DNA of 64,000 nucleotides, taken from contig OZ020269.1 of assembly GCA_963971225.1 (NCBI GenBank), positions 90,416,783-90,480,782 on the forward strand, read 5' to 3'. Below, piece after piece: positions 1-11,560 of this stretch (position 1 is its first letter; each line of letters starts with the position of its first letter). The DNA comes from Melieria omissa. Lineage: Eukaryota; Arthropoda; Insecta; Diptera; Ulidiidae. A program made the translations under genes and the position numbers. The notes under the pieces are model-generated. The model was given only the letters and a program-made list of their open reading frames with translations, searched no databases and was not told where the DNA came from.

Positions 1-1303
1 CGCACTGCACCCTTTTCAATGATTAGTATTTTTTTATTTCTATTTTTTTCTTCCTTTCAGAACCTTTCGGGTGGCACTTGCACACTTCTTATTTTCTTCC
101 TTTTTTCTTTTTTCACAATTTAAAATACAAAAAAATTTTTACAATTTTAGAATTTTTTTACCATTTCTCTTTTTACTTATATTTATCTTTTCTTTATTTT
201 TCTTTGAACTACCAAGGAATTTTTATGAATTCTTATGATTTCTCTTTTTCACCAAGGAAAAATTGGTTGGCACTTCTTATTATTTGAATATTAGCAACTT
301 TTTTCCTTATTTTCTGGCACTTTTTCTATCAATTTTTTGTTTTCTGGCACCTTCAAATCATTAACACAATTTTGCTTTTTTGTTTGTTTTATTTTGCACA
401 ATCCTCAATCCTCTGGCACCTTCTGTTCGATGCTTACTCTCCGTTTATCTGGAAATAAGGAAGCGGTTTTTATTTATATGTACCGTGATCTTACGTTAAC
501 GGCGGCTCGCGCTCAACGGCGTCTGCCTTTAAACTTCGTTTCACCGTGTTCTGAAGGGAACGGCTTTTGACAATTTTAGTCGCGGAAGGGTCACTTTATC
601 CGTTTTAGTCGTCCGCAATCTGATTGCGGGCAACCTACTAAGGAGCGACTGGCTTCACACCGACTACGGGCCGGCCTGGGAAGTCCGTGTTATCCTTTTT
701 AGTCGACCGCGTTTATAATTGCAGCCGACCTACTAAGGCACGGTGTCTTCCACCTATCCGCTCATCACCGTTCGGCGTTCGACTTGTCCAGAGGATATAC
801 TCCGACTTTCACGCGAACGCACAAGGTGTGAGGTGGGATAAGGCCGATCCTTTCCAATTCGTTGGCGTTAGGAACTCAGGACTTTTTCTTCACAGTTTTA
901 TGTTACCGAAAGATCCAAGCATTTGGATCGCCGGTTTTGATAAATTTATATTTGGGGATATGCCGAGTGTACGGGAGTATTCCCTGGAGTTGGCGAATCG
1001 CCGTACACTTTTTATTTTTTACTGCACAGGAGGGTCCCCCCGAAGGTGGTGAATCGCTGGCAGTTCCCAAATAATTTTTATGAAAGGCTGAGGGGCTTCG
1101 GGGTCGCAGCACTTTTGTTATTTGTTATATCCTGGAGGGTCCCGTAGGAATCGCAGGATGAAGACGTATTTCTTTATCTTGTTTTCTTTTACGTTTTTTT
1201 TTTTTTTTATTTTAGACTTACTGTTATTTTTCGAAGCGGTTGCTTCGTCCTGAGTCCTTCACGCGTCGACCCGCATTTTTGCGCGGGTCCCTGCTCGGGC
1301 GCC
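1..1303 (-). mobile_element. Leader/internal part of a Ty3/gypsy-type LTR element running off the left edge
   Basis: On the minus strand this segment lies immediately inside the LTR and primer-binding site at 1285-1782, so it should be the 5' leader and possibly the start of the body. No gag or pol motif is recognisable in either strand. A leader duplication is visible: 600-643 and 693-738 share TTTTAGTCG-CCGC and ACCTACTAAGG. The first 570 bases are T-rich with five copies of TGGCAC. The plus-strand open frames here (for example 687-1052) run antisense to the leader, resemble nothing, and are taken as chance. Confidence 0.45.
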
Positions 1304-1304
1304 A
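1285..1304 (-). other. Primer-binding site, tRNA-Lys type
   Basis: The minus strand reads TGGCGCCCGAGCAGGGACC directly after the LTR end. This is nearly the classical primer-binding site complementary to the 3' end of tRNA-Lys, as used by gypsy-type elements and lentiviruses. It fixes the orientation of the element as minus strand and its body as lying to the left. Confidence 0.75.
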
Positions 1305-1782
1305 GTTAAGGAGCTCGCCCCGCGAGCTCCAAAAAATTTAGAGATGGGGCCAACCACTGGCCCTTGGCTCTGCTGCAAAGAGAATTGGATTAATTGAAAC
1401 ACCAAAGTTTACCTTCCTCGTCCGAGGTCCGATCAAAAAGTGACAAGAACTTTATTCTTAATTCTTAATGAAGCTTACTATCTACTTTGCTTAACTAAGG
1501 CACGTGTGCTATGTCAGCATTTCAGCCTGCAGGCAGCGCATATGCGACGGGCAGCGATCCCACGGTTTTTGGAGGAGGATCGCGTTACCGAGCCATTCAG
1601 TGCAACGTTATGCGGTGTTGGGTCGCCGATCACGTTGATATGCAACGTGCTGGAATTGGCGTGGAAGATTGCTGACGTCGTCAGTTCGCACCGCTGTATG
1701 GCGCGTTAACTTGCAACGTGCTGGAATTGGCGTGGAAGATTGCTGACGTCGTCAGTTCGCACCGCTGTATGGTGCGTTAACT
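1304..1782 (-). mobile_element. LTR of a Ty3/gypsy-type retrotransposon (5' LTR, minus strand)
   Basis: Read on the minus strand, the segment begins AGTTAACGCACC (from 1782) and ends CTCCTTAACT (at about 1304), next to a retroviral-type primer-binding site. AGTTA...TAACT ends are typical of gypsy-clade LTRs. A minus-strand AATAAA lies at 1451-1456. The U3 end carries a 71-bp tandem duplication (1641-1711 and 1712-1782) with one visible mismatch. The other LTR and the body would lie left of the window. Outer boundary and target duplication cannot be confirmed without the other end. Confidence 0.65.
1641..1782 (-). repeat. 71-bp tandem duplication in LTR U3
   Basis: Copies 1641-1711 and 1712-1782 are the same except for one base (ggcgcg versus ggtgcg). 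Each contains the palindrome TGACGTC. Its position at the start of U3 suggests duplicated enhancer-type sequence. Confidence 0.85.
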
Positions 1783-1849
1783 AGCCTACAGACACTTTCT
1801 AGGTCCATTTTTGAATAAAATCTACAGATATCAGATCCCATTCAGTTTA

Positions 1850-2880
1850 ATTTAAAAATTTAAGAATTCAAGTCAGTAAATGAAAAAACAAAGAGATTCA
1901 TCTCGAAGCTATTCCAGACCAGACTAGACCCAATAGAGATCAGAATTTATGATTTCAAGTTAGTAAATGCAGCAAAAAATAATAAACTGAATTCAAATTA
2001 GAGGCTATTCTCCAGATCTTAGATCAAATTGAGATCAGAACTTAAGATTTCCAGGTAGTAAATGCAGAAAAAAATACAAACTGAAATAAATTTCAAAACC
2101 AATCTTCAGATCTCAGAGACCTGAAATAATGTATTGTGCCTCCTATAAGTTGTTGTGGAACATCACCTAGACCCACCGACCTAATGAAGCTTAGTAACTC
2201 ACGGGAATTAAGGTGCTTGATATTCTATTCTGTAAGCCAGAACTGGCCCAGATAATGCATTCTGCTACAACATGCCGCATCGCAGTGTAGTAAAATGTGT
2301 TCGGGAGTCTCCTCTGCTCTTCCACAGAGTCTACAAACGCTAACCTGTTCTAGCCCGATTGTATGCATATCGTTGTCCAGAAAACTAATCCAATTCAGTT
2401 CAGAACTTAAGATTTTAATTTAGTAAATGCAGAAAAAAACAAACTGAATTCAAACTTGAATTCAATCTCCAGATTTCAGATTCAATTCAGTTCAGAACAC
2501 ATGACTTTAAGTTAGTAAATGCAGAAAAAAACAAACTGAATTCAAATTAGAGGCTATTCTCCAAATCGCAGATCCAATTGAGATCAGAACTTAAGATTCC
2601 CAGTTCGTAAATGCAGAAAAAAATACAAACTGAAATTAACTTCAAAACCAATCTCCAGATCTCAGATCCAATTCAGTTCAGAACTTAAGATTTTAAATTA
2701 GTAAATGCAGAAAAAAACAAACTGAATTCAAACTCGAAGACATTCTCCAGATCTCAGACCCAACTCATATGAGAATTTAAGATTTCAAGTTAGTAAATGC
2801 AGAAAAAAACAAATTGAATTCAAACTCGAAGCCATTCTCCAGATCTCAGAGCCAATTTAGATCAGAAACCTAGATTTCGA
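1850..2880. repeat. 93-bp tandem repeat array interrupted by a LINE fragment
   Basis: The phrase agtaaatgcagaaaaaaac recurs at about 1961, 2057, 2422, 2515, 2608, 2700 and 2793, giving a period near 93 bp. Each unit also carries ttcagaacttaagattt and ccagatctcaga variants. A LINE fragment (2120-2392) breaks the array. Units have diverged by base changes and small indels. No coding potential. Confidence 0.85.
2120..2392 (-). mobile_element. LINE (non-LTR retrotransposon) ORF2 C-terminal fragment
   Basis: Minus-strand translation gives VCRLCGRAEETPEHILLHC, the Cys/His motif C-x2-C...H-x4-C found after the RNase H-like region in I/R1/Loa-type LINEs. A run ending NSRELLSFIRSVGLGD follows. One in-frame TAG (2227-2225) breaks it between QFWLTE and NIKHL; otherwise the frame is open to both ends. 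The fragment sits inside the 93-bp array, so it is a later 5'-truncated insertion or a piece of one. It is inactive. Confidence 0.75.
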
Positions 2881-2889
2881 CCATGTCAA

Positions 2890-3580
2890 AGTTATCGGCC
2901 TTAAAAACTAAAGAAAAATGTGATAATGTAATCGATATCGTCAGTTTCTCAAGTTGGTAGAAGATAATAGCTTTGTTTGCTAAGCCCTGAAAATTCCTGG
3001 ACTAGTGCATTGTACTGTCCGTCTAAGGCTACGTTTGACGTCAGGTTCGATCCTCTAGAATAAAGATAAATAGACATGTATTTGCTGGAAGATAAAAGCT
3101 TTGATCGACTTCTTGGTTAGTACGTCGGATCGCGAATCTGTGGCGACATTTGACTTCAGGTTAGATCCTTCGTAGCGAGTACCAATATATGAAAAATTGC
3201 CTCTTCTGTGGGTGCTCTCTCAATACGATAAAGTTAACGTCTGAGAGGAAAAATGCTAATTGGAAAACTTCCAACATACTCAGAATCGGCAAAAAACTCT
3301 AAGAACCCTTGATTCGATGCACAGTCATTTGCGGGAGATTAGATCTCGAATCCCCACTTTAGAGTTTCGTTATGAGGCTGTTGTGCTTTAACTATCTTAA
3401 AAGGTAACTGAGCTCAAGTAAATGAAGAAATATTAAATTTTCAATTATGCGTAAAAAATGTTATGTTAAGTCATTACAGCCAGAACTATCGTTCTGGTTC
3501 GTTCGTATGGTTGATATGACAACAATCCAAAAAACAAAGTTCGGTAGCAAAAATAAAAAAATTAGTATGGAATGTTGTTG
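2890..3580. repeat. Non-coding stretch with tRNA B-box-like repeats
   Basis: No gene seen. Two diverged units contain gacgtcaggttcgatcct (to 3054) and gacttcaggttagatcct (to 3169), about 115 bp apart. A third B-box-like site (ctcgaatcccc) lies at 3345-3356. GGTTCGATCC matches the internal promoter B box of tRNAs, so these may be remains of tRNA-derived short elements. No complete cloverleaf is evident. Confidence 0.4.
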
Positions 3581-3584
3581 ATAT

Positions 3585-3997
3585 TGTTACGAAAATGACT
3601 TTCCAAGTTCGTTTTGGATTGTGCTTGAAAATTAAACCACTTCAATTTTTCAGCGCAAACGCAGTCAAAAACTAACAATTGCTTTATTTACAAATTTACA
3701 CTTGCTACTACTTTACACTACTACTATTGCATGTTCCCCTTTGCTTGCTCAACACAGACTCCACTCTCTGGGCTGCACACTGCTGCTTTTATACTGGTTT
3801 TCTTATCGCGTCGAAGTTTCTTGCACATTCCAGTTGTACTTTCTATCTTGATCGTTCTAGCACAGCTCATCCCCTTCGCGAACCATCCATGCCATATCGG
3901 AATTATAGCAAGTTTGCCGTACTATAAAGTGCATGCCTAAAAGTATGCATCGAAAAGCATTCATGCATAGCAAAGCACAGAGTGCCTCATCGCAACA
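3585..3997 (-). mobile_element. Solo LTR, same family as the element at 40374-43524
   Basis: The plus strand reads tgttacgaaaatg...ctcatcgcaaca. The reverse complement aligns along its length with the 441-bp LTR at 40374, sharing catacttttaggcatgcac, ctagaacgatc, tataaaagcagcag, ttgagcaagcaa, catgcaatagtagtagtgta and aaataaagc. It is 413 bp. Flanks are atat (left) and atag (right), an imperfect 4-bp target duplication. Internal sequence is gone, as expected after LTR-LTR recombination. Antisense open frames here are shadows of the LTR. Confidence 0.88.
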
Positions 3998-6118
3998 ATA
4001 GAATCATACAATCGATTAAATGAATAAATTGTAGCTTTCCGCAGTAAACATCTTTAGTGAAAGGGTTAACTACTTTAACAATTTTATTCTATTCAATAAT
4101 TTCTTTGAGTGGAAAAATTCTGTGTATATGATTTTATGTTAATTGCATTGGTTCTGCAGGATCAAACAGTCTTCTGCCTCTACTGAAAATTTCAGTTTTT
4201 CGAGTTGAGACTCTATTGAATTTAGTGTGCAATGTGTTCAAATGTTTCTCCAGAAATATAGCACAAAATATTTGTCGGAGTTATACTGTGACCACAACAT
4301 TCTCCGGCTGTTGAGGTAGTAAACTAATTTGTAATTCAAAACTTTTTAAACTATAAACATTTTTCCAGAGAAAGAATAAATTGCTGTTTCTGTTTCGCTG
4401 TTTCGATTATGAGATGAATTTGTGAAAACATTCAATCGATGGAAACATGACACAACTCATTAAAACTAAGCCAATAAAATCACAATTAGCAAATTATTAG
4501 CGAGATAAGCCTCAATAATCAGCAATTGTGTTGGAAAATAACCAACGGCAAATGTGCAATTCAAACCTAAACCACTCGGCACAGTGTGTAAATGATAGCA
4601 TAAAATTTTCGAAAACAAAATCGATTGAAAATTGAAGCAAAATGCTGGCAACATTTTCAAATGTTTGCCACATTTGTTGATTTATGGGCAAAGGCGAAAA
4701 TTTTCGGTTATAATGATTTGGTTTTTTTTTGGCATTGAATAAATTGCGCAATGGACGATGAATGGATAAATTAACGGCCCCAAAACAAAACTAACAACAA
4801 CAATAACAACACCAACAGCTGCAACAGTGGCCATAGCACTTATTGGGGAAACACTTACACCAACAATAATGCAAATAAATGCCAGCAAAAAGGCGACTGC
4901 TGGCTGGTTCGCTAATCCACGCCTTGCCACGCTGTGCATTTATCAAGTAAATTAACCATTTTCGTAAATTAATTACATTAGCGACAACACACTATAATGC
5001 GGTTTGGCAGCCGCCAGCGAGCCGGCTGCTCGTTGCCGCACAGCAGCGACATATGTTGCTGCTGCGGTATTGCGTGTTGGTTGGGTTTGCTCTGCATGGC
5101 TTCAGAAGTGGGGGAAGCTGCACTTAAATGGAATGAAGGAGTTGTCGCTGATTGTTGTTGTTGTTGTTGCGGCTGGTGCACAAAATGCAATTTGTTTGCC
5201 TATAATTATGCATTTGTGTTGGTCTATGTGTGTGTGTGTGTGTGTATGTGTGTGTGCTATGTGGTTTGATGTGGCATGCAACTAACATGCGTTGCATACA
5301 ACAATAAAACCGCATATAAACGCAGACACAAACACACACACACAGTTACAAACATCGACACCGCAATGCACAGGCAGCTCGATTGTATTGCTTTGTTGTT
5401 GCTGTTATTGCTGCTTATTCATTTGCCCACTGCATTGCGTGCATTCCGTGGTAGATTATTACAACAATAATAATAACAACAACAAACAAAAATAAAGCAC
5501 ATTGCAAGTATGCGAATGCAGCATTGAATTGTCGTTGCGTGCCAAAAAATATGTTGCATACTTTTTGGCGTGCAGTATGTGCTGCAAAATGGTGGCGCTG
5601 CGGTTCAGTTGTTGTTGTTTTTGTTCAGTTGTTGATTGTTGTAATAATTAGTTGTATCGCTTTTTCTGCGTTGTTGTTTGCAATAGTGAATTTTTTTGTT
5701 ATTGCACTTTTTTTGTTGTACTGGCAGTTCATTTTGCGATGGTTGCTTTGTAATGTTGGTTTTTATCAGAATTTATTGCTGTCATTTAAAAAATTTAATC
5801 AAAAGTTGCCGTTTTGAGTTTTTTTGATTGAAATTGAGGTTCTTTCATTTGTTGAAATTATTGGTTGAATTTTTGTTGTTTTAATTGCAAATTTATGTGT
5901 TGATTTACTGATTTATTCATTTACAATGAGCAATGAAAATGTGAAGAATTTTTAATATGTAATTTTTTTTTAATTTTTTATATTTTTTGTCATTATTTTA
6001 TATGGATCAGAGATTGCAGAAAAAAATAAAATAAAAAAGTAGAACTGTTTAATAAACAGTCACAAAAAACCTTGTTTCAAACGTCCTTTTTGAACACGTC
6101 TATATTTTTCATAAATAC
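3998..6118. other. Non-coding AT-rich intron-like stretch with microsatellites
   Basis: I see no gene. Contents: GTT-type repeats near 5150-5180 and 5390-5420, a GT tract at about 5226-5262, and a CA tract at about 5330-5344. The segment 4990-5130 is somewhat GC-richer. Its 90-97 codon frames on both strands consist largely of microsatellite-encoded residues and are judged non-coding. Confidence 0.6.
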
Positions 6119-6502
6119 TGTTACGAAAATGACTTCTCGAAGTTTGTTTTGGATTGTGCTGGGAAATAAAACCACTTCAATTACTGAGCGCAAAACGCAG
6201 CCAGAAACCAACAATCGCTTTATTTACAAATTTACACTACTACTATTGCATGTTTCCCCTTTGCTTGCTCAAAAAAGACTCGACCCTCTGCGCTGCACAC
6301 TGCTGCTTTTATACTTGTTTTCTTACCGCGTCGATGTTTCTTGCACATTCTAGTTGTACTCTCTATCTCGATTGTTCTAGCACAGCTCATCACCTTCGCG
6401 AACAATCCTCGGCATATCGGAATTATAGCAAGTTTACCGTACATGCCTAAAAGTATGCTTGGAAAAGCATTCATGCATAGCACAGAGTGCCTCATCGTTA
6501 CA
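6119..6502 (-). mobile_element. Solo LTR with perfect 4-bp target duplication, same family as 40374-43524
   Basis: The plus strand reads tgttacgaaaatgac...ctcatcgttaca, 384 bp. The flanks are atac on both sides (6115-6118 and 6503-6506), an exact target-site duplication. Its reverse complement shares the TATA region (tataaaagcagcag), the polyadenylation signal region (aaataaagcg) and the catacttttaggcatg segment with the LTR at 40374. It is more diverged from that LTR than the two LTRs of the young element are from each other. Confidence 0.92.
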
Positions 6503-8400
6503 ATACATACAAAATTTGTATGTGCGCAATTTTTTCTATTGCACTGTTACATGTAATTAGTTTGTAAGAATACCTACTCAGAGTCTGAACTCATTACAAA
6601 TTCAAATAAATTCAAAATATAATATTTATTGAAGATTTTTATGCTGCAAATGCCGGTTTTCAAACATAGGTGCACCCACGATTCATAGCTATGGTGCAAC
6701 GCTCATAAAAGTCCTTCAACATGTACCGTTACACTCTCAATAGTTCTCATTGAAATCACATAACACTATCAATGCTTGAAACTGTCAAGAAAATCTCTGC
6801 CATTAGCAAAGTAAAACACAGACCACACGGCGTATGAGTGACATTTATTCTATGTGCTTCAGTCACTTGAATGCCGAGTGGCAGCGATGCCACTAATTGT
6901 TCGCAACGAGCAGCGGCAGTTCTAGCGCGCATAAGCGGCTATATTGCGCAATATTATTGTCATGCTGTCAACGCATTGAATGCGCTGCTCACTGCCAGCC
7001 GCTTTGAGATCCATGAGCAGTTTATTTACTCGAATTAATCAAATGCACAATCCGATTGCAGCGATACGCCTTCGGCAATTGTCATTAATTTTCAATGGCT
7101 TAAAGCAATCCGTGTGCCACCCGTGTGCAGTGTGCTTGAAGCTTTTTCGCTGCCACAAGTGGCATTGCAATTTTGTTAGCTCCAAGTCGCAGTCGCAGAA
7201 TGCTGTAACGACGGGCGGCAATGCACTGCGCGACTACTTTTGACATTTTATTAATGTCAATAAAATTGTCAACGCCAGCGTCGTTTTTATTTGCCGCCGC
7301 TGCGTCACAGTCAATCGTTACCTTAAAGTCTGCGCTTACGCGTTTCGCTTTCTTATTGGCCTTATGTGCTTTTTACGCGACTGCCGGCTGTTGGCGGCTA
7401 AATTATCTGGCGGCGACATTGGTGTGGCGTCAGCGTGCAGAGTTTTATGTTAAGCTCGCGGAAATGAATGACACAACGCATAACGCGCTGCAACTGCAAC
7501 ACAGCTGGAAACGGTGCGGGTGTGGTTGCAGGGGGTATGGCGGCGCCGCTTATAATAAAGTCGGTTTCATTTCATTGCGCGTTGACATTGTACGCAGTTT
7601 ATATTTTATGGCTTAAGCGCAAGAAAATGCCAGCTAGATTGTGTGCAGCAAGATGAAAAGTAAAAAAAAAAAATGTAAAAAAAAGTGTATGAAAGAAAAA
7701 GAGGAAATTTGCTGTGGCATAGCGTAATGTTGTCTTGTCGCTTGGCCTGTAACTTTTATGTCAATGCATGCGGTCGTTTGGTGCTTAAGCATTGAAGGCA
7801 ATCAAGCCGTTAGGCTGGCGGGAAGGCGAAGCAGAGTAGAAACGTTGCCCAAATGGCGCCAGTAAAGTGCGCTTTCGTTGCACATAGCAACGCTGATAAA
7901 ATGTCGCTGCAAGTATTAGTTGAAAAAAAGTCGCTTAAACCAACATACAGTGTACGCGTGTAAGTCAAAGAGTTGTTGGCGATTAATGGCGGCTGAGTGA
8001 GGAGAAAATCATCGAAAAGGTACATAATTTAGTTTATTAGGTTTGGCATTTGTTTGATGTGCAATTGCATTTGTTGGTGGCTGTGGTAGATACGTTTTGG
8101 GTTGTATTCAATGTCACTCATACGCCATGTGAAACGCACTGTTTATGTAAATGAAAACAATTCTGAAATGCACAAATTCTGATTAAAAATTGTCAGTTCG
8201 ATACTGATGAGAAATGAATTCCATTAGTTTAGACTGTAGAACCAAAAGATTAGTGGTAATCCATAAAACTACCATGAAGCTTCTTGAGAGTAAAAAATGT
8301 GTTTATTTTATTATTCATGGTTTGGTACATCAAGAATTCGTTTCAGCAGGACATAGTAGTAGTAAATGATTGAGTCAGAATAATAAAGGAATATTTGTTC
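6503..8400. other. Non-coding stretch including a GC-richer block (about 6890-7620)
   Basis: I see no supported gene. The block 6890-7620 has more G+C than its surroundings and carries overlapping frames of 60-131 codons on both strands (longest 7221-7616, plus), none with a recognisable domain, splice context or signal. It could be conserved regulatory DNA. Two isolated copies of the motif CTCATACGCC lie at 6829-6838 (minus) and 8117-8126 (plus). Confidence 0.5.
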
Positions 8401-9160
8401 ATATTGAAAAGTCTGAAGCATGAAAAGTCCATCGGGAAGAAGCTGGTTTAGTGAAAGAACAAACCAAGGGCATCGACGCATAAACGATTGACTGTGTGAG
8501 GAAATGATTTGAAAGCCAAAATCACAAGAAATCCATTGGAAACAAGCGGATTTTTTGAAAGACGAATTTGTGAACGCCACCGCAATGAACGGCTGACTGT
8601 ATGAGGAACTGATTTTAAAGCTAAAATCACGAAAAATCCTTTGGAAACAAGCAGATTTGGTGAAAGACTAATTCGTGGACCCCAACGCAATGAACGACTG
8701 ACTATCTGAGGAGTTGATTTGAAAGCCAAAATAATAAGAAATCCATTGGAAACAAGCAACTTTCATGAAAGAACAAATCATGGACACCAACGCAATGAAC
8801 AACTGCCCATGAGTGGAGATGATTTCAAAGACAAAACCACAGAAATCCATTGGAAATAAGCAGATTTGGTGAAAGACCAATTCGTGGACCCCAACACAAT
8901 GAACGACTGACTATGTGTGAAGGCGATTTCAAACCCAAAATCACAAGAAATCCTTTGGAAACAAATAGATTTCGTGAAAGAACAAACCATGGACGCCAAC
9001 GCAATGAATCTCTAAATGTGTGTGGATTTGATTTGAAAGCTAAATTACAAGAAATTTCTTGAAATATTGATTAAAGTACAACTCATGGACCCCAACGCAA
9101 TGAACGACTGACTATGTGAGAAGTTAATTTGAAAGCCAAAATGACCAGAAATGCCAAATT
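8400..9160. repeat. 105-bp tandem repeat array
   Basis: The phrase ttggaaacaagcagatt recurs at 8536, 8641, 8746, 8850 and 8955, with a decayed copy near 9059, at steps of 104-105 bp. Each unit also has gaaagaacaaaccatgga, caacgcaatgaacgactgac and gatttgaaagccaaaatcac variants. The period is a multiple of three in most units, so minus-strand frames show a 35-residue repeat (LVSNGFLVILAFKS). However, 104-bp steps shift the frame and stops intervene. I regard it as satellite-like, not coding. Confidence 0.88.
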
Positions 9161-9179
9161 GAATTCCACCCATGTCTGA

Positions 9180-9490
9180 CCCCTGGCTTTGTGCTTTCGA
9201 GACCTTAGTTTCCAAAACTTTGTTTTTGAGACTTTATGCTCTCTAAACTTTTTGTTTCCAGAACTTTTTACTTCCGAGATTTTATGTGCCCTAAACTGTT
9301 TTCAGAACTTTTTGATTGCGGCACTTTGTGTTTGCCACACTTTTTTCATTTTCTGTACGAATGGTTCCCAGAATTTATTCAATGTTTTCTACACTTTTTA
9401 TTTCATGGACTTTTTAATTGCAAAACTTTCTATTCCAACATTTTATGTTTCTAAATTTAAAGTTGCTGCTTTTTGCTGCTCGTTTTGACT
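9180..9490. repeat. Degenerate minisatellite of about 20 bp
   Basis: Short T-rich units built on aactttttg / gactttatg alternate with c-t-rich spacers. The 99- and 72-codon frames over it are low-complexity and have no family resemblance. Confidence 0.45.
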
Positions 9491-11040
9491 CAATTAAAAC
9501 CATAAAGTAAAGTTTGCGGCAGCAACCAAAGTTCACATCTGAAAGTTTCTATAAACAGTGCATTGAACATTGGAAAAGAAGCTTTGTTGAAGGTGATCCA
9601 ATATTTTTGGCAGAATAAATGAAAATTGTGAGTTTTACAATTTTGGCCAATTTAATGCTTGAGTGCAAGTATAGCAATTGATAAATTGTTTCCTCTGATG
9701 TGTTGTGAACATTACAAACAGAACTAAAGTTCAGCTTCCCTGCCCAGCAAAGCGCAAATAAAAAAATTAAAAGCATTTTAAAAATTATAATTAAATCAAT
9801 CAATTCAATTATCACACAATTGAAGTGCCCAACAGCAATTTTGTTGCACTCAATAACAAATTTCAACAATTTAATCAACACAAATAAAAATTGATACTCA
9901 TACGCCATGTGGTACTTGGCGCAACACTGATACAAATTGATACAAATATATACATATATACAATTTTATATCTCTATATATGTATGTATAGACGAATATA
10001 GGAATGTATATGTATATGTGTGTGTTTGTTTGAGTGTGCGTGCAACATTAAAGTGCCTTAGAGCAGTGTAAACAAAAGTTTTAATATGGCAAGAATTCAA
10101 TAAAGTTTAACACAAGTATCGATATGTATGTATGTGTGTGCACACACATGCGAACATTTGTATTTACTTAAAAGAAATCAATCAATTTACACCACCAACT
10201 CAACGGTCAGTGGCTTTTAAGCTGAATGGCACTTTTAAGTGTTCGCACTCGAAGTGAAATAAATATAAGTAAGTGAGTAAGTAAGTGAGTGAGTGCATGT
10301 TGTTAAGAGTCATACACAAACACACATACACACTCACATACATGCACATGTATGTGAAGAGAAATTGGCTGAAATGCTCACACGAACGCAAAGAAAGTGC
10401 GGTTAAGTACAAAGTTTTGTGGTCAGAACAACGAGTTCGAAAAAAACAAAAAGCAACTCTTAGTTGCCTTTTCGCCCACATTCTCCGCCTCAAAAGCTAA
10501 CCACGGCCAGTGCAAGTATACCAAAATGACGCTATAAAGAATTTTGTTTGCTTTTGTTTTTTGCTGACATAATGACCAAACATTGGAGCGTTGTGGTTGC
10601 GCAATGATGTATGAGCAATGATGATGAAGTCGATGACTACGATGACTATAATGTTGGCCCATAATATTGTCAAGTGTTTGGTTTTGTGTGTGTGTGTGTA
10701 GAGCGGGCAAAAAGTGGATTTCATGTGTGTGTGTGTGATGTTAGTGAAAGCAGCCATCAACCAAAGTGCTGATGGAAGTCAGACGCCCACACACACACAC
10801 ACGCAAACACTTCTGTATAGTAAATTGAAACAAAAACAAAAATTAATTAATATTGATTTAGCAGGCGTTTCACTACAACAACAATCACTACAACAACAAC
10901 AACAACAATAACCGTAACAATGACTTGGCTACAAATAGCACAACAGAAAGTGAAATCCCACGTCAAAGGCGCTGAAAGTCGATGTGAAAGCTGCATGAAA
11001 GCCAATAAGCACCGCTGCAAGGCGGTTCCGCTGGAGAGGC
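9491..11040. other. Non-coding stretch with TATATG, CA and GT microsatellites
   Basis: No gene seen. An isolated CTCATACGCC motif lies at 9897-9906. Simple repeats lie at about 9950-10030 (tatatgtatg), 10270-10300 (gtaagtgagt), 10685-10740 (GT) and 10790-10805 (CA). A CAA tract lies at 10875-10910. Confidence 0.6.
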
Positions 11041-11049
11041 GGACGAGTG

Positions 11050-11560
11050 AATGAGTGTTCTTAGATGTATGTGTTGTTGTTATGGTTGGTGTGGTTTTTG
11101 TGGATGCTTAACACTGTCCATCAACTTTTTATTGGCAATTATTTTGGCTGTTCTTAAGCGAAGGCCGAACCGAAACATTATGGTTTTTTTTGATGTTAGT
11201 GTTTTTGTTATGTTTTTTGTGTTGGTTTATTTGGTAATGTTGATGGCGTTGTTGCTTTACTTCTTGTAGTTTAAGTTGTTGTTTTTCTTATTTAAGTTTT
11301 TGTCGTTTAAGTTCTTACTTTTGTTATTTAAGTTTCTGTTGTTTAAATTGTTGTTTTTGTTATTTAATTTTTTGTTATTTAAGATTTTGTTGTTTAAGTT
11401 GTTGTTGTTTTTATTAAAGCTTTTGTTGTTTAACTTGTCGTTTTTGTTGTTGTTGCTTTTGTTGTTTAACTTATTGTTGTAAAAGTTGTTTTTGTTGTTG
11501 CAGTTGTTGTTGTTAATGAAATTGTTGCTACTTAGAGCAAGTAATCTTATTGTCACTGTA
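11050..11560. repeat. TTG / TTTAAG low-complexity tract
   Basis: Degenerate units of gttgtttaagtt and gtttttgttattt repeat for about 300 bp. Read on the minus strand they give an Asn/Lys/Leu-only frame of 99 codons (11257-11556). The amino-acid composition is simply that of the repeat, so no protein is proposed. Confidence 0.7.

Noticed and set aside
687..1052. 121-codon plus-strand frame near the left edge
   Set aside because: It lies antisense to the leader of the minus-strand LTR element and resembles no protein.
8448..8999. Minus-strand repeat protein with 35-residue units
   Set aside because: The apparent units fall in different frames separated by stops because some repeat steps are 104 bp; best explained as a satellite.
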